A stretch of 64,000 nt of DNA from Brachyhypopomus gauderio (taxonomy: Eukaryota; Chordata; Actinopteri; Gymnotiformes; Hypopomidae), in NCBI RefSeq assembly GCF_052324685.1, contig NW_027506874.1, positions 1,442,927 through 1,506,926 on the forward strand, written 5' to 3'. The notes under the pieces were generated by a model. It was not told where the DNA came from. It made no database searches and saw nothing but the letters and a program-made list of their open reading frames with translations. Below, in pieces: positions 31,998 to 42,978 of the stretch. A program made the translations under genes and the position numbers. Positions within the stretch are counted from its first letter, which is position 1, and every line of letters starts with the position of its first letter.

Positions 31998-33727
31998 GGG
32001 GAGACCAGGAACAGTTGTAACAAGGGACGGTTGTAACACCTTGAATTCCTCCAAACAGAAACAAGCTAGAGCGATTACACTCACTGTGCACATGCTAACA
32101 AAAAAGGAGCCACATTTGAAACTCCCAGAGAAAGTAATCACCAAAAGTATTTTTTGATGTAAAAATTTTACTGTTCTATCAGAGGTATTTTTTGGATACT
32201 GTCCTGAGATCAAATATCTATGAATCCAAACAAGTATTATTGGAATCACTGTTGTGTAAGCTAAAAATAGAATTGATTAACATGTGTCCAACAAGCAGAC
32301 AGGCTTGTTCACATGAGGTGAAAACATAACTGGTGATACTGGGGCGATTGTAACGCCTTGTTACAACCATCTTCCACTGTAGCCATGTGTGGTGTCTGAA
32401 CCTTCATCCTCCCATCACACCATGTGTGGTGTCTGAACCTTCATCCTCCCCATCACACCATGTGTGGTGCCTTCATCCCCCCATCACACCATGTGTGGTG
32501 TCTGAACCTTCATCCTCCCATCACACCATGTGTGGTGCCTGAACCTTCATCCTCCCCATCACACCATGTGTGGTGTCTGAACCTTCATCCTCCCATCACA
32601 CCATGTGTGGTGTCTGAACCTTCATCCTCCCATCACACCATGTGTGGTGTCTTCATCCTCCCATCACACCATGTGTGGTGTCTTCATCCTCCCATCACAC
32701 CATGTGTGGTGTCTGAACCTTCATCCTCCCATCACACCATGTGTGGTGTCTGAACCTTCATCCTCCCCATCACACCATGTGTGGTGTCTGAACCTTCATC
32801 CTCCCATCACACCATGTGTGGTGTCTGAACCTTCATCCTCCCATCACACCATGTGTGGTGTCTTCATCCTCCCATCACACCATGTGTGGTGTCTGAACCT
32901 TCATCCTCCCATCACACCATGTGTGGTGTCTGAACCTTCATCCTCCCCATCACACCATGTGTGGTGTCTTCATCCCCCCATCACACCATGTGTGGTGTCT
33001 TCATCCTCCCATCACACCATGTGTGGTGTCTTCATCCTCCCCATCACACCATGTGTGGTGTCTTCATCCTCCCATCACACCATGTGTGGTGTCTTCATCC
33101 TCCCATCACACCATGTGTGGTGTCTGAACCTTCATCCTCCCATCACACCATGTGTGGTGTCTTCATCCTCCCATCACACCATGTGTGGTGTCTTCATCCT
33201 CCCATCACACCATGTGTGGTGTCTTCATCCCCCCATCACACCATGTGTGGTGTCTTCATCCTCCCATCACACCATGTGTGGTGTCTTCATCCTCCCATCA
33301 CACCATGTGTGGTGTCTTCATCCTCCCATCACACCATGTGTGGTGTCTGAGCCTTTCCCTCTTTTTTTGTCATGTGGTGTGAAAGTAATAATTAGGCCTA
33401 ATTTAAAAAAAAGAAATGAATAGTCACAATAACATGAATGATAAATAATCTTTTTCATTTTGAGTATTTGATTAAGTAAATTTTATACGTTACAACCGTC
33501 CCTGGCATGTGTTACAACCGTCCCTGTACCCAGGGACAGGTGTAACAGTGGAGTGACTGTATTTAAATCAATTTCGCAACCTGTACATATTTCATAAACC
33601 CACTTAAATACGTTGTTTCAGTAGTTGACACATTGAAGTTCATAATAGAGCAAATTGACTATTCCAGTGTAAATGGTTTTTGATTTATTGGAAAAATCAC
33701 AAAAAGTGTGATGTCCCTGGTCTCCCC
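31998..33727. mobile_element. Non-autonomous DNA element with GGGGAGACC ends and TA duplication
   Basis: Left end GGGGAGACCAGGAAC and right end GTCCCTGGTCTCCCC are inverted repeats; TA flanks both (31,996-31,997 and 33,728-33,729), as for Tc1/mariner-type elements. Subterminal GTTGTAAC / TTACAACCGTCCCT motifs recur at both sides. No transposase. Nearly 1 kb of it is the minisatellite below. The right flank is LINE sequence, not the arm expected from blocks 1 and 3. Confidence 0.6.
32387..33355 (+). repeat. 31/37-bp minisatellite (CACACCATGTGTGGTG core)
   Basis: Roughly 28 units of CTTCATCCTCCC ATCACACCATGTGTGGTGT, of 31 bp or, with an added CTGAAC, 37 bp. Each unit contains the palindrome CACCATGTGTGGTG-like hairpin. 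The 109-272 codon frames across it (HHTMCGVFILPS) are satellites, not proteins. Confidence 0.95.
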
Positions 33728-33729
33728 TA

Positions 33730-34903
33730 CCTCACCAACCGACCGCAGTATGTGAGGACACAGGGCTGTCAGTCTGACACTGTTGTCTGCAGCACGGGGG
33801 CTCCACAGGGAACAGTTCTTGCTCCCTTCTTGTTCACCCTCTACACTGCAGATTTACAGTACAGTTCTGCCAGCTGCCACCTGCAGAAGTTCTCTGATGA
33901 CTCTGCTATCGTTGGCCTCATCAGTGATGGAGATGACGGGGAGTACAGAGGACTGATGCAGGACTGTCACATGGTGCCAGAAGAACTGCCTGTAGATCAA
34001 TGCAGGCAAAACTAAAGAACTGGTGGTGGATTTCTGCAGGACTAAACACTCTCATCCTGTGCCTGTAAACATCCAGGGCACAGACATTGAGATTGTGAGG
34101 TCCTATAAATACCTTGGTGTCCACCTTAACAACAAGCTGGACTGGACTGACAACACAGCTGCTCTCTACAGGAAGGGCCAGAGCAAACTGTATCTCCTAA
34201 GGATCAACCATATTCTATGGAGTGGTCTGCTGGGGTAGCAGCATCTCCACCGCTGACAGGAAGAGACTGGACAGGATCATAAGGAAGTCCAGCTCTGTCC
34301 TGGGGTGTCCTCTTGACCCAGTGGAGGTGGTGGGAGACAGGGGAATGAGGACTAAGACCAGGTCTTGACCCAGTGGAGGTGGTGGGAGACAGGAGAATGA
34401 GGACTAAGACCAGGTCTTGACCCAGTGGAGGTGGTGGGAGACAGGAGAATCAGGTCTAAGCTAAAACACATGCTAAAGAACCTGTCCCACCCCATGCACC
34501 ACTCTCTGACCGCACTGAGCAGCTCCTTCAGTGCCCGTCTGCTGCACCCGCGGTGCGTGAAGGAGAGATACCGCAGGTCCTTCCACACGCCGTCAGACTG
34601 TTCAACACGCGCTGCACTCAATAATCTGTAGTTAATGTTTAACATTGATACCACATGCCAAACAATGTGCAATCAATACGGCAAATATGAAATATTCAGT
34701 ACTTCTATGTGCAATATTAACCATGCATAAAATTATTATATTTTTCAATATCATATATTTTGTAAACCAGTGTACATACATTTGTTTTTAATTATTTATC
34801 TTATATATTGTTTATACTTTCTTTCTCTGTCCCTCTCTGCTGCTGTAATATTGCAAATTTCCCCATTGCGGGATCAATAAAGGATTATCTTATTTTATCT
34901 TAT
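33730..34903 (+). mobile_element. 5'-truncated LINE fragment
   Basis: Plus-strand RT C-terminal half: GAPQGTVLAPFLFTLYTADL (33,805 on), KFSDDSAIV catalytic box (SDD, 33,890), YKYLGVHLNNKLDW (34,105), and the terminal RFHTPSDCS-like sequence near 34,590; the end AATAAAGGATTATCTTATTTTATCTTA is a typical LINE tail. A 52-bp unit is tandemly tripled at about 34,313-34,455, shifting the frame. Confidence 0.8.
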
Positions 34904-34957
34904 AAACGCAAACCCCACACATAAGCGGCGCAACACCCTCACCATGAGCTCAGAGCT
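34904..34957 (-). repeat. Shard of receptor 3' flank, inverted
   Basis: Reverse complement of 4,408-4,465 / 20,995-21,050 (CAGAGCTCTGAGCTCA...GTGTGGGGTTTG). It directly abuts a Harbinger terminus, at the same base as the junction at 20,994. Confidence 0.75.
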
Positions 34958-35620
34958 CTGGGGCCTCATGTACAAAGACTTGCATGGATTTCTTGCTGAA
35001 ACCTGGCGTACGGACACATTCAGAAAATGGCGTAAGCAAAAAAAATCCGGATGTATCAAACTGTGCTTACGCTGGAATCCACGCACATTGGCAGAACATG
35101 GAATAGAGCGCACACGAGAGAGTGGCTGACTCCTCCTGTGGCACGCCCCCGTATAAATATGCAAATTCATTTAAATTTGCCCTGCACCAAAGGAGTTTCC
35201 TCCAGCCAGCGCCACCGGCTTTTCAGCTGCCCAATCGCCCTTTCCACGACTGAACGGGTGGAGAATGGAGAGAATTGTATCTCCGCTCCCGGTCAGTCTG
35301 TGCATTACAAAGGGTCATCAGCTATGTCTTGAGCACATAGCCACTGTCTCCCAAGTAATTTAACATTACCCATGCTTGAAATGAATTCCAAGTTGGAAAT
35401 GTCAATCATGGGTTGATCCAGGCCACCGTGCCACTACATTAGTAAAGCACATTTTTGCATCACAGATTATTTGTACATATATGGAATGAAAGTGTGTAGG
35501 AGTGGTGAGATGTGTTCCTGTGGGGGATGCAGGATCTGGTGTTCCTCCATAAAACCATAGGGGGCAACAAATGGTGGTTAACCTCAAGAGGTTCCCATTG
35601 AAATGGGATAAAACTGACCA
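34957..35620 (-). mobile_element. Harbinger-type transposon remnant, inverted
   Basis: Starts GGGGCCTCATGTACAAAGAC, the same terminus as at 20,994. The minus-strand frame 35,402-35,587 contains VVARWPGSTHD, a conserved HARBI1-like nuclease block, and 35,205-35,340 another piece related to 20,120-20,215. Internally deleted. Confidence 0.75.
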
Positions 35621-36015
35621 TTTGTATTTTTAGTTATATCAGTGTGTTTGTGTGGCATGTTTAGTCTCATTTTGCAGCTTGTTGTGTACTGGGTAAAGTT
35701 ACAACCAAATTAACAGGATAAGAGTTCCATCACTCCCTGAGAAGGTTTGTAGACTTCACCCCAAAGGTGGCAGTCCTGTGTGGAAATGCACTCTGTATTC
35801 AAATGTCCTCGGTTGTCTTTACAAACAACCAGATCACCATTGGTTAACCTGGTTTTTGTGACTGCTGTCCCTTTGAGATACTGGAGGTTTGTGGGTGCAG
35901 GGTTCTTCTTTTCCTCTTCTTCTTGGCTTCCTCTTTCTTCTTCCACATCCTCAGCCTGCACCGCTCAGTATCTGATCTATTTGAGAAGTGAGTTCTTTTA
36001 GATTCTTATCAACTA
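35621..36015. other. Unassigned stretch with an 83-codon minus frame
   Basis: The minus frame 35,710-35,961 (TNGDLVVCKDNRGH, acidic N-terminal part) is not recognised and has no splice context I can support. Probably transposon sequence. Confidence 0.3.
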
Positions 36016-37463
36016 CAGGCCCGTAGCCAGTATTGTGATGGGGGGGATCTTTTTCCCCCAAAACTTCATTTGGCTCTCTACTCCAATGCCCCATTTCACA
36101 TTTCAAACCTTTTAATTTAGACATATTTTATTCATTATAAGCAGAGCCGGCCCTGACCAATGTGGTGCCCTAGGCGAGATTTTCGTTGGTGCCCCCTGCA
36201 TCATCTTAAATATTAATAATAATTAAAAAAATAAAAAACAACTACCACCAGTGCAAATCAGGGCAATTTGCCTACTGCAACATTATTTCAAAAGTGCATC
36301 TGCAATGAACATAGGAGCATATGTGTGTTTTAATATATATTTATTTTAAAACTTGCTAAGCTAATCATAGCTTTGTAATTGTAAAAATTGTGACAGTATC
36401 AGCAGTTGGAGCTCACTAATTGGTTATGGAGTGGCGGAGTTCACTAAGATCTTACAGAGGGGGAAAAGCCACCATGACGACTGAGTGTTAGTTGTGAGTC
36501 AAGCGAGCTGGTTTCAAAGAAAAACACAACAGCTACAGATTGGCAACATTTTGGATTTGTTTCAAATAAAAATGAGAGACCATTGGAGCACGACCCCACA
36601 ATTCTAATTCGATAATATGATTGGTTGATAAAACTGCCAATCCATAATAAAAGTTCTCAATGTAAAAGGCAAGGGTATGCGACAGATAAACAGAAGTTCC
36701 TGGGGGAGGTCCTTTCTCTCTTTTACCTAGAAACAACGGTTTGAAATATTCTGATTGGTTGATTTTTAATTTCAGCACTGAGTTTTTTTTTCCATCACGA
36801 GCACGAAAAATGAATTTGAAAGCCAATTTATAGGAAAAATACAAATTATTGGTGAAGTGTTATTAACATATATTACATATAATAGATAAAGCATCCTTTT
36901 TAAGATCAATTAACCTTCAGAGAAGGCGTTGAAGTCCCTGACGGTTCGGCACTGGTATAATGTTAATTCACCACATTTTACCATTATATGTTTTTTGCTG
37001 CATTTCTTCCTCCACTTTTCTCCCTTTTCTACCCTGGGCAACAGACGTCTTTTCGTCTGGTGACTTTTTTTTTGACGTCTTTTCGAGGAGATGTCACTCA
37101 CTCTGTGGTGTCTTTTTCCCCACAGAGAAACAGTAACGAGGTGCGCAGAGCGCGTGGGGGAGGGCGGGTTGGCGCGCGGGTGATAGGTGTCGTGTGTTGT
37201 TATTATAATCATTATTAATTTGACTAACATTATTAAACAATTTATTAATTGATTAATAAATTAATAAATGATTAATAAAAATTAAAAAAAAACGCATGCA
37301 TGCGAGCGCCCCCCTGGACAGACGGCGCCCCTAGCATTTGCCTATATTGCCTAATGGAAGGGCCGGACCTGATTATAAGCAAGGTTGCTTTTCAAAATCA
37401 CTAGGACTGAGATTTGATTTGGGGGTGGGGGGGCGGGGTGTGTGTCAAACGTTGACCGGGAGT

Positions 37464-37495
<32 letters not shown>

Positions 37496-37839
37496 TGTCT
37501 TATATGTTTCCTCTATGCTGCGCCTAAAGCGATCGATCGCCAGTGGTTGGCGCCAGAGCGAACTAGTAACTCATTGAATCATAGATGTAGATCAGAGATA
37601 AATAAACTAGATTTTTTTTCAGCGCGAGAAATCGGATGTGTGGCGTATGAGTGTGTGAAAACGGTCAAATGTGGTTTACGCTCATTGCGTGAGAGTTGGC
37701 AACACTGTTATAAGTTTGTTGTGAGTCTGTTGTTGCTGACCTACCTATCTTGAGGGGCATGTGTGTACGGAGGGAGGGTGTGGGGGCGGGGGGTGGGGGG
37801 GTCGAACGAACCCTTCGATCCCCCCTGGCTACGGGCCTG
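36016..37839. mobile_element. DNA transposon, CAGGCCCGTAGCCAG ends, holding a nested hAT
   Basis: CAGGCCCGTAGCCAG at the left and CTGGCTACGGGCCTG at the right are perfect 15-bp inverted repeats. The flanks end/begin AACTA, a possible 5-bp target duplication. The own sequence is only about 600 bp, split by the element at 36,142-37,371. A homopolymer of about 30 G starts at 37,463. Confidence 0.65.
36142..37371. mobile_element. Nested 1.23 kb non-autonomous hAT element
   Basis: Ends CAGAGCCGGCCCT and AGGGCCGGACCTG are inverted repeats, flanked by the perfect 8-bp duplication ATTATAAG (36,134-36,141 and 37,372-37,379). No transposase; minus frames of 103-106 codons show no known motif. Confidence 0.85.
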
Positions 37840-37920
37840 AACTATAATTTGGAGTCAGATATTATATTAAGTTTTGTGCACAACAATCCTTCTTCTGCAC
37901 CTATTTCCAGCCTTGGTTGT

Positions 37921-38664
37921 ACACAAGCAGGTAGGTTAGTTATATCTCATAACTATAACCCCCACACACAAGCAGGTAGGTTAGTTATATCTCATAACTA
38001 TAACCCCCACACACAAGCAGGTAGGTTAGTTATATCTCATAACTATAACCCCCACACACAAGCAGGTAGGTTAGTTATATCTCATAACTATAACCCCCAC
38101 ACACAAGCAGGTAGGTTAGTTATATCTCATAACTATAACCCCCACACACAAGCAGGTAGGTTAGTTATATCTCATAACTATAACCCCCACACACAAGCAG
38201 GTAGGTTAGTTATATCTCATAACTATAACCCCCACACACAAGCAGGTAGGTTAGTTATATCTCATAACTATAACCCCCACACACAAGCAGGTAGGTTAGT
38301 TATATCTCATAACTATAACCCCCCCACACAAGCAGGTAGGTTAGTTATATCTCATAACTATAACCCCTACACACACAAGCAGGTAGGTTAGTTATATCTC
38401 ATAACTATAACCCCTACACACACAAGCAGGTAGGTTAGTTATATCTCATAACTATAACCCCTACACACACAAGCAGGTAGGTTAGTTATATCTCATAACT
38501 ATAACCCCTACACACACAAGCAGGTAGGTTAGTTATATCTCATAACTATAACCCCCACACACAAGCAGGTAGGTTAGTTATATCTCATAACTATAACCCC
38601 CACACACAAGCAGGTAGGTTAGTCAAGTATCATAACTAAAAACCCCTACACACAAGCAGGTAGG
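37921..38664 (+). repeat. 45-bp minisatellite, about 16 units
   Basis: Unit ACACAAGCAGGTAGGTTAGT followed by TATATCTCATAACTATAACCCCC; the inner AGTTATATCTCATAACT forms a small hairpin. The first nine or so units are virtually identical at 45 bp; later ones are 46-47 bp and more varied. The 213-codon frame across it exists only because 45 is a multiple of three. Confidence 0.95.
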
Positions 38665-40384
38665 CAGTGTTGTATAAAGTATTAGAGACCCACACTTGAG
38701 TAAAAGTACAAGTACTCTATCAAAACACTGACTTGAGTAGAAGTTGAAGTGTTCTTTAAAAACTTTACTTAAGTAGAAGTACAGAAGTATTCAGCATTTT
38801 TTGTACTTAAGTATTGCAAGTAGGTTATTCTAAAATTTATTACTCAAGTACTGAAAGTAAAAAGTACAAGTATTGTGTTTTGAATTAATTAAAGAAAGCC
38901 ATCAAAGTTTGATTATCAATTGTTTTTATATATCACTTACAAATCAAAGATGTCAAAGACCACAAATAGTTCTTTATGAGAACATCACCTCTCCTGCAGT
39001 GTGTGAGTGCAGTTTGGTTTGCTCCAAAGTGTTCTTTATGTACAAATAAGTAGCAACTTAAAAAACTGGGCTTAACACTTCGTACACAAAAAATATATAA
39101 CCTATGTCCCGCTACGTCGTAGGTTTGAGGCACAAGTACAAGTTTGCCTTAATTTAGCTGAGAAAACGAGGTGTATTTCGTATGTAAAATCCATCCATCG
39201 GATTCTAAGGGTGAGCCTACTGCCCTGCGTTTACCCTCAATAAATGCCCTTACCCTATAAAAACACTACACTATAAAAATGGGCACATGATTAGTCAGCA
39301 TGAAGAGAGACACTGCTTACTGTTGCTAAAACACAACTCAGCATGACATCGCCTTTATGACTGCCAGCTAATGTTAAGTGAATACTGCAGCACGTCATGA
39401 ACATAATTAGGTTAGTTAGCCAAGATATCTAACCTAACTAGCGCTTACCAACAGCTCAAGCTGGTGTGTCTTCTGTGCCTTATGTTTATAACTTACATTG
39501 ATGTGTTTCTTCAAGTTCGAAGGTGAATTTTTGAAGGCCAATATTTCACCCTCTTTAGGGAGGCAGAGATGGCACTTCATCCTATAGGAATGTACTTTCA
39601 CTCCAGCAAACGCAAACACTGTCTAGGTAGGGCCAGGGTGGTCTCCTTTCTCACCGCCACGATCACTCAATGTTAAAGGTGCCAAAATATGTACATTAAA
39701 ATACCAACAAGCTTATGTAATACACTTATTCTTCTGCTGTTACCAAACACGGTACCATCTCTTTTAATGAGATAAAAAGCGAATTATTTGGAATAATATC
39801 AAGTCAGGGGCGGATCTACGGGCGGGCCTGGGTGGTCCAAAAACTGCCGGCTGCATCCGCCACTGTTTCGAGTATATGTGTATTTGTATAAATATGTAAA
39901 TTAAGCTGAAGGTGCTGGAAAATACTGAAAATGGACCTTCAAAGTGCCGTACAAGTGCATGAATTCCACCTTGTAACTTCGCACGCACAAAAATAGAGGT
40001 GCACGACCTCGCCACGCGACCGTGTGCGATCATTTTTGCTGCGCAGACCCTTGCCAAGTGAACCTAGATTACGAAGCTCAAGTGTTGAGTGAAGGCAGCA
40101 GCAGAGTAAACGAGACGCGACCGGAGCATGCGCAGTTTTCATAAGACAGCCTGATCGCTTGATCCGGTGACAGCGCCAGCTAACATGTTTATAATTGTAA
40201 CAAGTAACTATACAGCACGTAAAAAATGTATCGGAGTAACAGTACTAAACTGATGGAAAATATGTAGTGAAGTAAAAGTGGAAGTAGGAGAAAAAAAAAT
40301 AATACTCCAGTAAAGTACAGATACAGCATTTTAGTACTTAAGTACAGTAGTGAAGTAGTTCTACTTCGTTACTATACAACTCTG
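38665..40384. mobile_element. hAT-type transposon (block 3), with BED-finger remnant
   Basis: Ends CAGTGTTGTATAAAG and TATACAACTCTG are imperfect inverted repeats. On the minus strand 39,434-39,619 encodes CHLCLPKEGE...FKNSPSNLKKHI, a BED-type zinc finger as found at the N-terminus of hAT transposases; the catalytic part is absent. It contains the 61-bp element at 39,805-39,865 and a captured receptor-exon shard at 38,976-39,015. The part from 39,715 on is duplicated in block 1. Confidence 0.7.
38976..39015 (+). repeat. Receptor C2 exon end plus splice donor embedded in the hAT element
   Basis: ATGAGAACATCACCTCTCCT and the following GCAGTGTGTGAGTGCAGTTT equal the last part of the C2b exon and its donor (compare 59,627-59,666). 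The direct repeat GTTCTTTATG stands on both sides of the inserted stretch (about 38,969 and 39,030). Confidence 0.8.
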
Positions 40385-41436
40385 TATAAAAGCCTGTTAC
40401 CTGGATCAGGTGTGTTGAGTGCAAGTGTGAAGTCAGATGATTGTAGTTATGACCCCAACCCTACACTTCACACCACAATGTAAAAGCCGTATATTTGTTT
40501 TAGTGTCATATGTATGTCAGCCTATAACACTGTTTTTAAGAAAGCCATTATTTCTTAATAATGGGGTAACAGGTCCTAATCTCAGAGCAGGTGGAACATA
40601 ATGGTTTGTAAGTTACAGACTGATGTGACAGGTTAGAGACATCAGCCCTTTTAACAGTAGATAAAAAGCTGATCAGATTTATGATCTACACAATTTAATA
40701 TTTCAGAAAAGTATGATGTACAGAGATCACAGCAGCCTTGTTTCCAGTTCAGTGTTGGGAGAATGTGAGGAATGCTCCAGACATCTGCCAGTTCTTCTAA
40801 TGAACCAGAGAGCACAGTGGATAACACAGATCTGGGTTTCACAGCAGAGACAGAAACGCTGACTTGGTGAGGTAAGTGACGTCAAGGAAGAGAAGCTAAA
40901 TCAGTTTTGAAAGCCCTGCAGTTTTAGATAAGCAGAAAACAGACAAAAGGGGCAGATAGATTAAGAACCTCAGAGCTTTAGATTTAGAGTTAGAGGGAGA
41001 GGAGATGAGTGATCAGAAGTAGCAGTAGGCTACATACACCAGATGGTTAGGGACATGAAACTGTAAAACCAAAGTGCTTTACCAAGAACTGGTAGACAAA
41101 TTAAAACATTAATAAAAAGAAAAATGTGATTAATAAAATGTAAGTCAGAGAGAGCTGCGTGTTAAACTAGGTGTACAGAGCACAAGGAGCCAAGGATAAA
41201 CAAACCAGGAACGAACGTAACATTGTCCAGAAAAGCAGGACAAGCATCAGTCATAATGAGGGGCGTGTCAGGGGGCGGAGCAAGAACAGGAGGTGATGTG
41301 TCAGGTGCTAAGAAGCATGTGCAGCCAGTCAATCTTTAGTGTTGACCAGAGAAATGTTAGGCTTTTTTTTTAGTCTTTCAGGTTTTTAAATTAACTCAAA
41401 TTTTAAATTCACTCAATGAATTCAATTAAATAAAAG
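40385..41436. other. Duplicated non-coding flank (block 3)
   Basis: No gene. Near-identical to 2,356-3,063 up to about 41,095; the extra stretch 41,096-41,436 is absent from block 1. Confidence 0.5.
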
Positions 41437-42270
41437 GTGCGTCTAACACACTGGGGTCGAGTCAGAACTGTGAGTGAATCACAAGTGAAGGTGTTTTAAT
41501 TAAAAGAAGGAAACAGATGGACAAACAAGAGAAGCAAGATACAGCAAGAACAGATAAATGAATCCAAATTGGTCTGGTCTTATGACCGGAGAGTTGTGAG
41601 TTTGATTCCCAAGGCCATGACTGAAGTGTCCTTGAACAAGGCACTTAACCCCAACTGCTACACTGGCACTGGGCCTGGGTACCACACCCCTCTAGTGATC
41701 ACTAGTGTGCACTTTACAACATAAACTGGAAATAACACAAAGATTACAATACAGACAAACAATAATGAGAAAGATCTCAATACTTACTAGCAGTCAGATA
41801 CCAAAAAAACAAATACATTCAATAACCAGCACCAAACAAGACAAAGAAGAGGGTTTAAATACACTGAACTAACAAGAGAAACAACTAGAAGCAGGTGGGA
41901 ATGATAATCAGGGGGCGGAGTCACAAATGTCATGGGAGGGGCAGGAGAAACACTTCGGAAACAAAAACAGAATAAAGAATAAAACACTGATGTGAGTGAC
42001 AGGTGGTTTCATCCCAAATCCAACATGCAGACTGTGCACTAGTGAAGGGGGAATATGGGTGAATATCCAGGATGAATCAACCAAGATCCAAACACACTGA
42101 AGTGAGAACTTCACACCCGAGGATGGTAATGAGGAGGATCAGGAACCATGATAGGACAATAACCCTCTGCATGGCGTCTACCACCAGCCAATAGTGGAAT
42201 TCAGTGTGGTCAAAAATACAATCCAAGCAAAACCAGCCAGAATCAGAATTACTATAAGAAATAATCAGTG
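41437..42270 (-). mobile_element. LTR-like repeat with SINE (block 3)
   Basis: Copy of the unit at 3,064-3,790, with the same A-box-deleted SINE at about 41,575-41,725. It keeps about 110 bp (42,007-42,120) that block 1 lost. Confidence 0.4.
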
Positions 42271-42978
42271 ATGTTGAAAAGTGACAAAGTTACTTTCATT
42301 TTTGAAAGTTCAAATTATAGAAATCACAAGTCACACTGCAAATAAAATATAAAATAAGATATAGAAATGCTTCTTATACTTTATATGTAGACAAAACAAT
42401 AACTACTGAGTTACTACTTAGCACAAAAAATTAAGATTCAATATGCACACTATATTTTCATACTTGTATTACACTGTGTACTGATTACACATTACAGTTA
42501 AAACAAACTAACAGAATGTCCAGACATAATTAACATATTGCGGATACATATGTAACATCTAACAACTAAGCACAATTCAAGCATGTTCAGTGCATGAACA
42601 CTAGTCCAGTACTAACACTGGTATCAGCCTCCTGTGTTCAGAGAGGAACAACCAAAGTCCTTTTACAGTAGTAAAGTGGTCCAACGTCACCAGACTCCCT
42701 CCTGTCTGGCTGAACGGTGATTGTTGGAAAACTGAAATTCAACCTGTCGGCGTTTCTCCAGGATCCAGAGCTGCTGCATGTTCTGCTGTTAGAGACCAGA
42801 GCTCTGAGCTCACGGTTACGCTGCTTATGTGTGGGGTTTGGGTTTATGGACCTGGCTGTAGATCTGACACGGGTCATCAGCTCCTTCAGACCTGTGGAAT
42901 GAATTTATGTACCATTTATCAGAATCAGCCACAGAGTAAACATTTTATAATTCTAGTAGGTGTAATGGCATGATATGC

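Noticed and set aside
32424-33423. Frames of 109-272 codons with repeated HHTMCGVF/HHVWCLHP
   Set aside because: Minisatellite translation; the same array is open in all three plus frames.
37750-38391. 213-codon frame with repeated GRLVISHNYNPHTQA
   Set aside because: 45-bp satellite whose length is a multiple of three; no conserved start or domain.
37921-38664. Regular repeats resembling a CRISPR array
   Set aside because: There are no unique spacers between units, and the genome is a vertebrate one.
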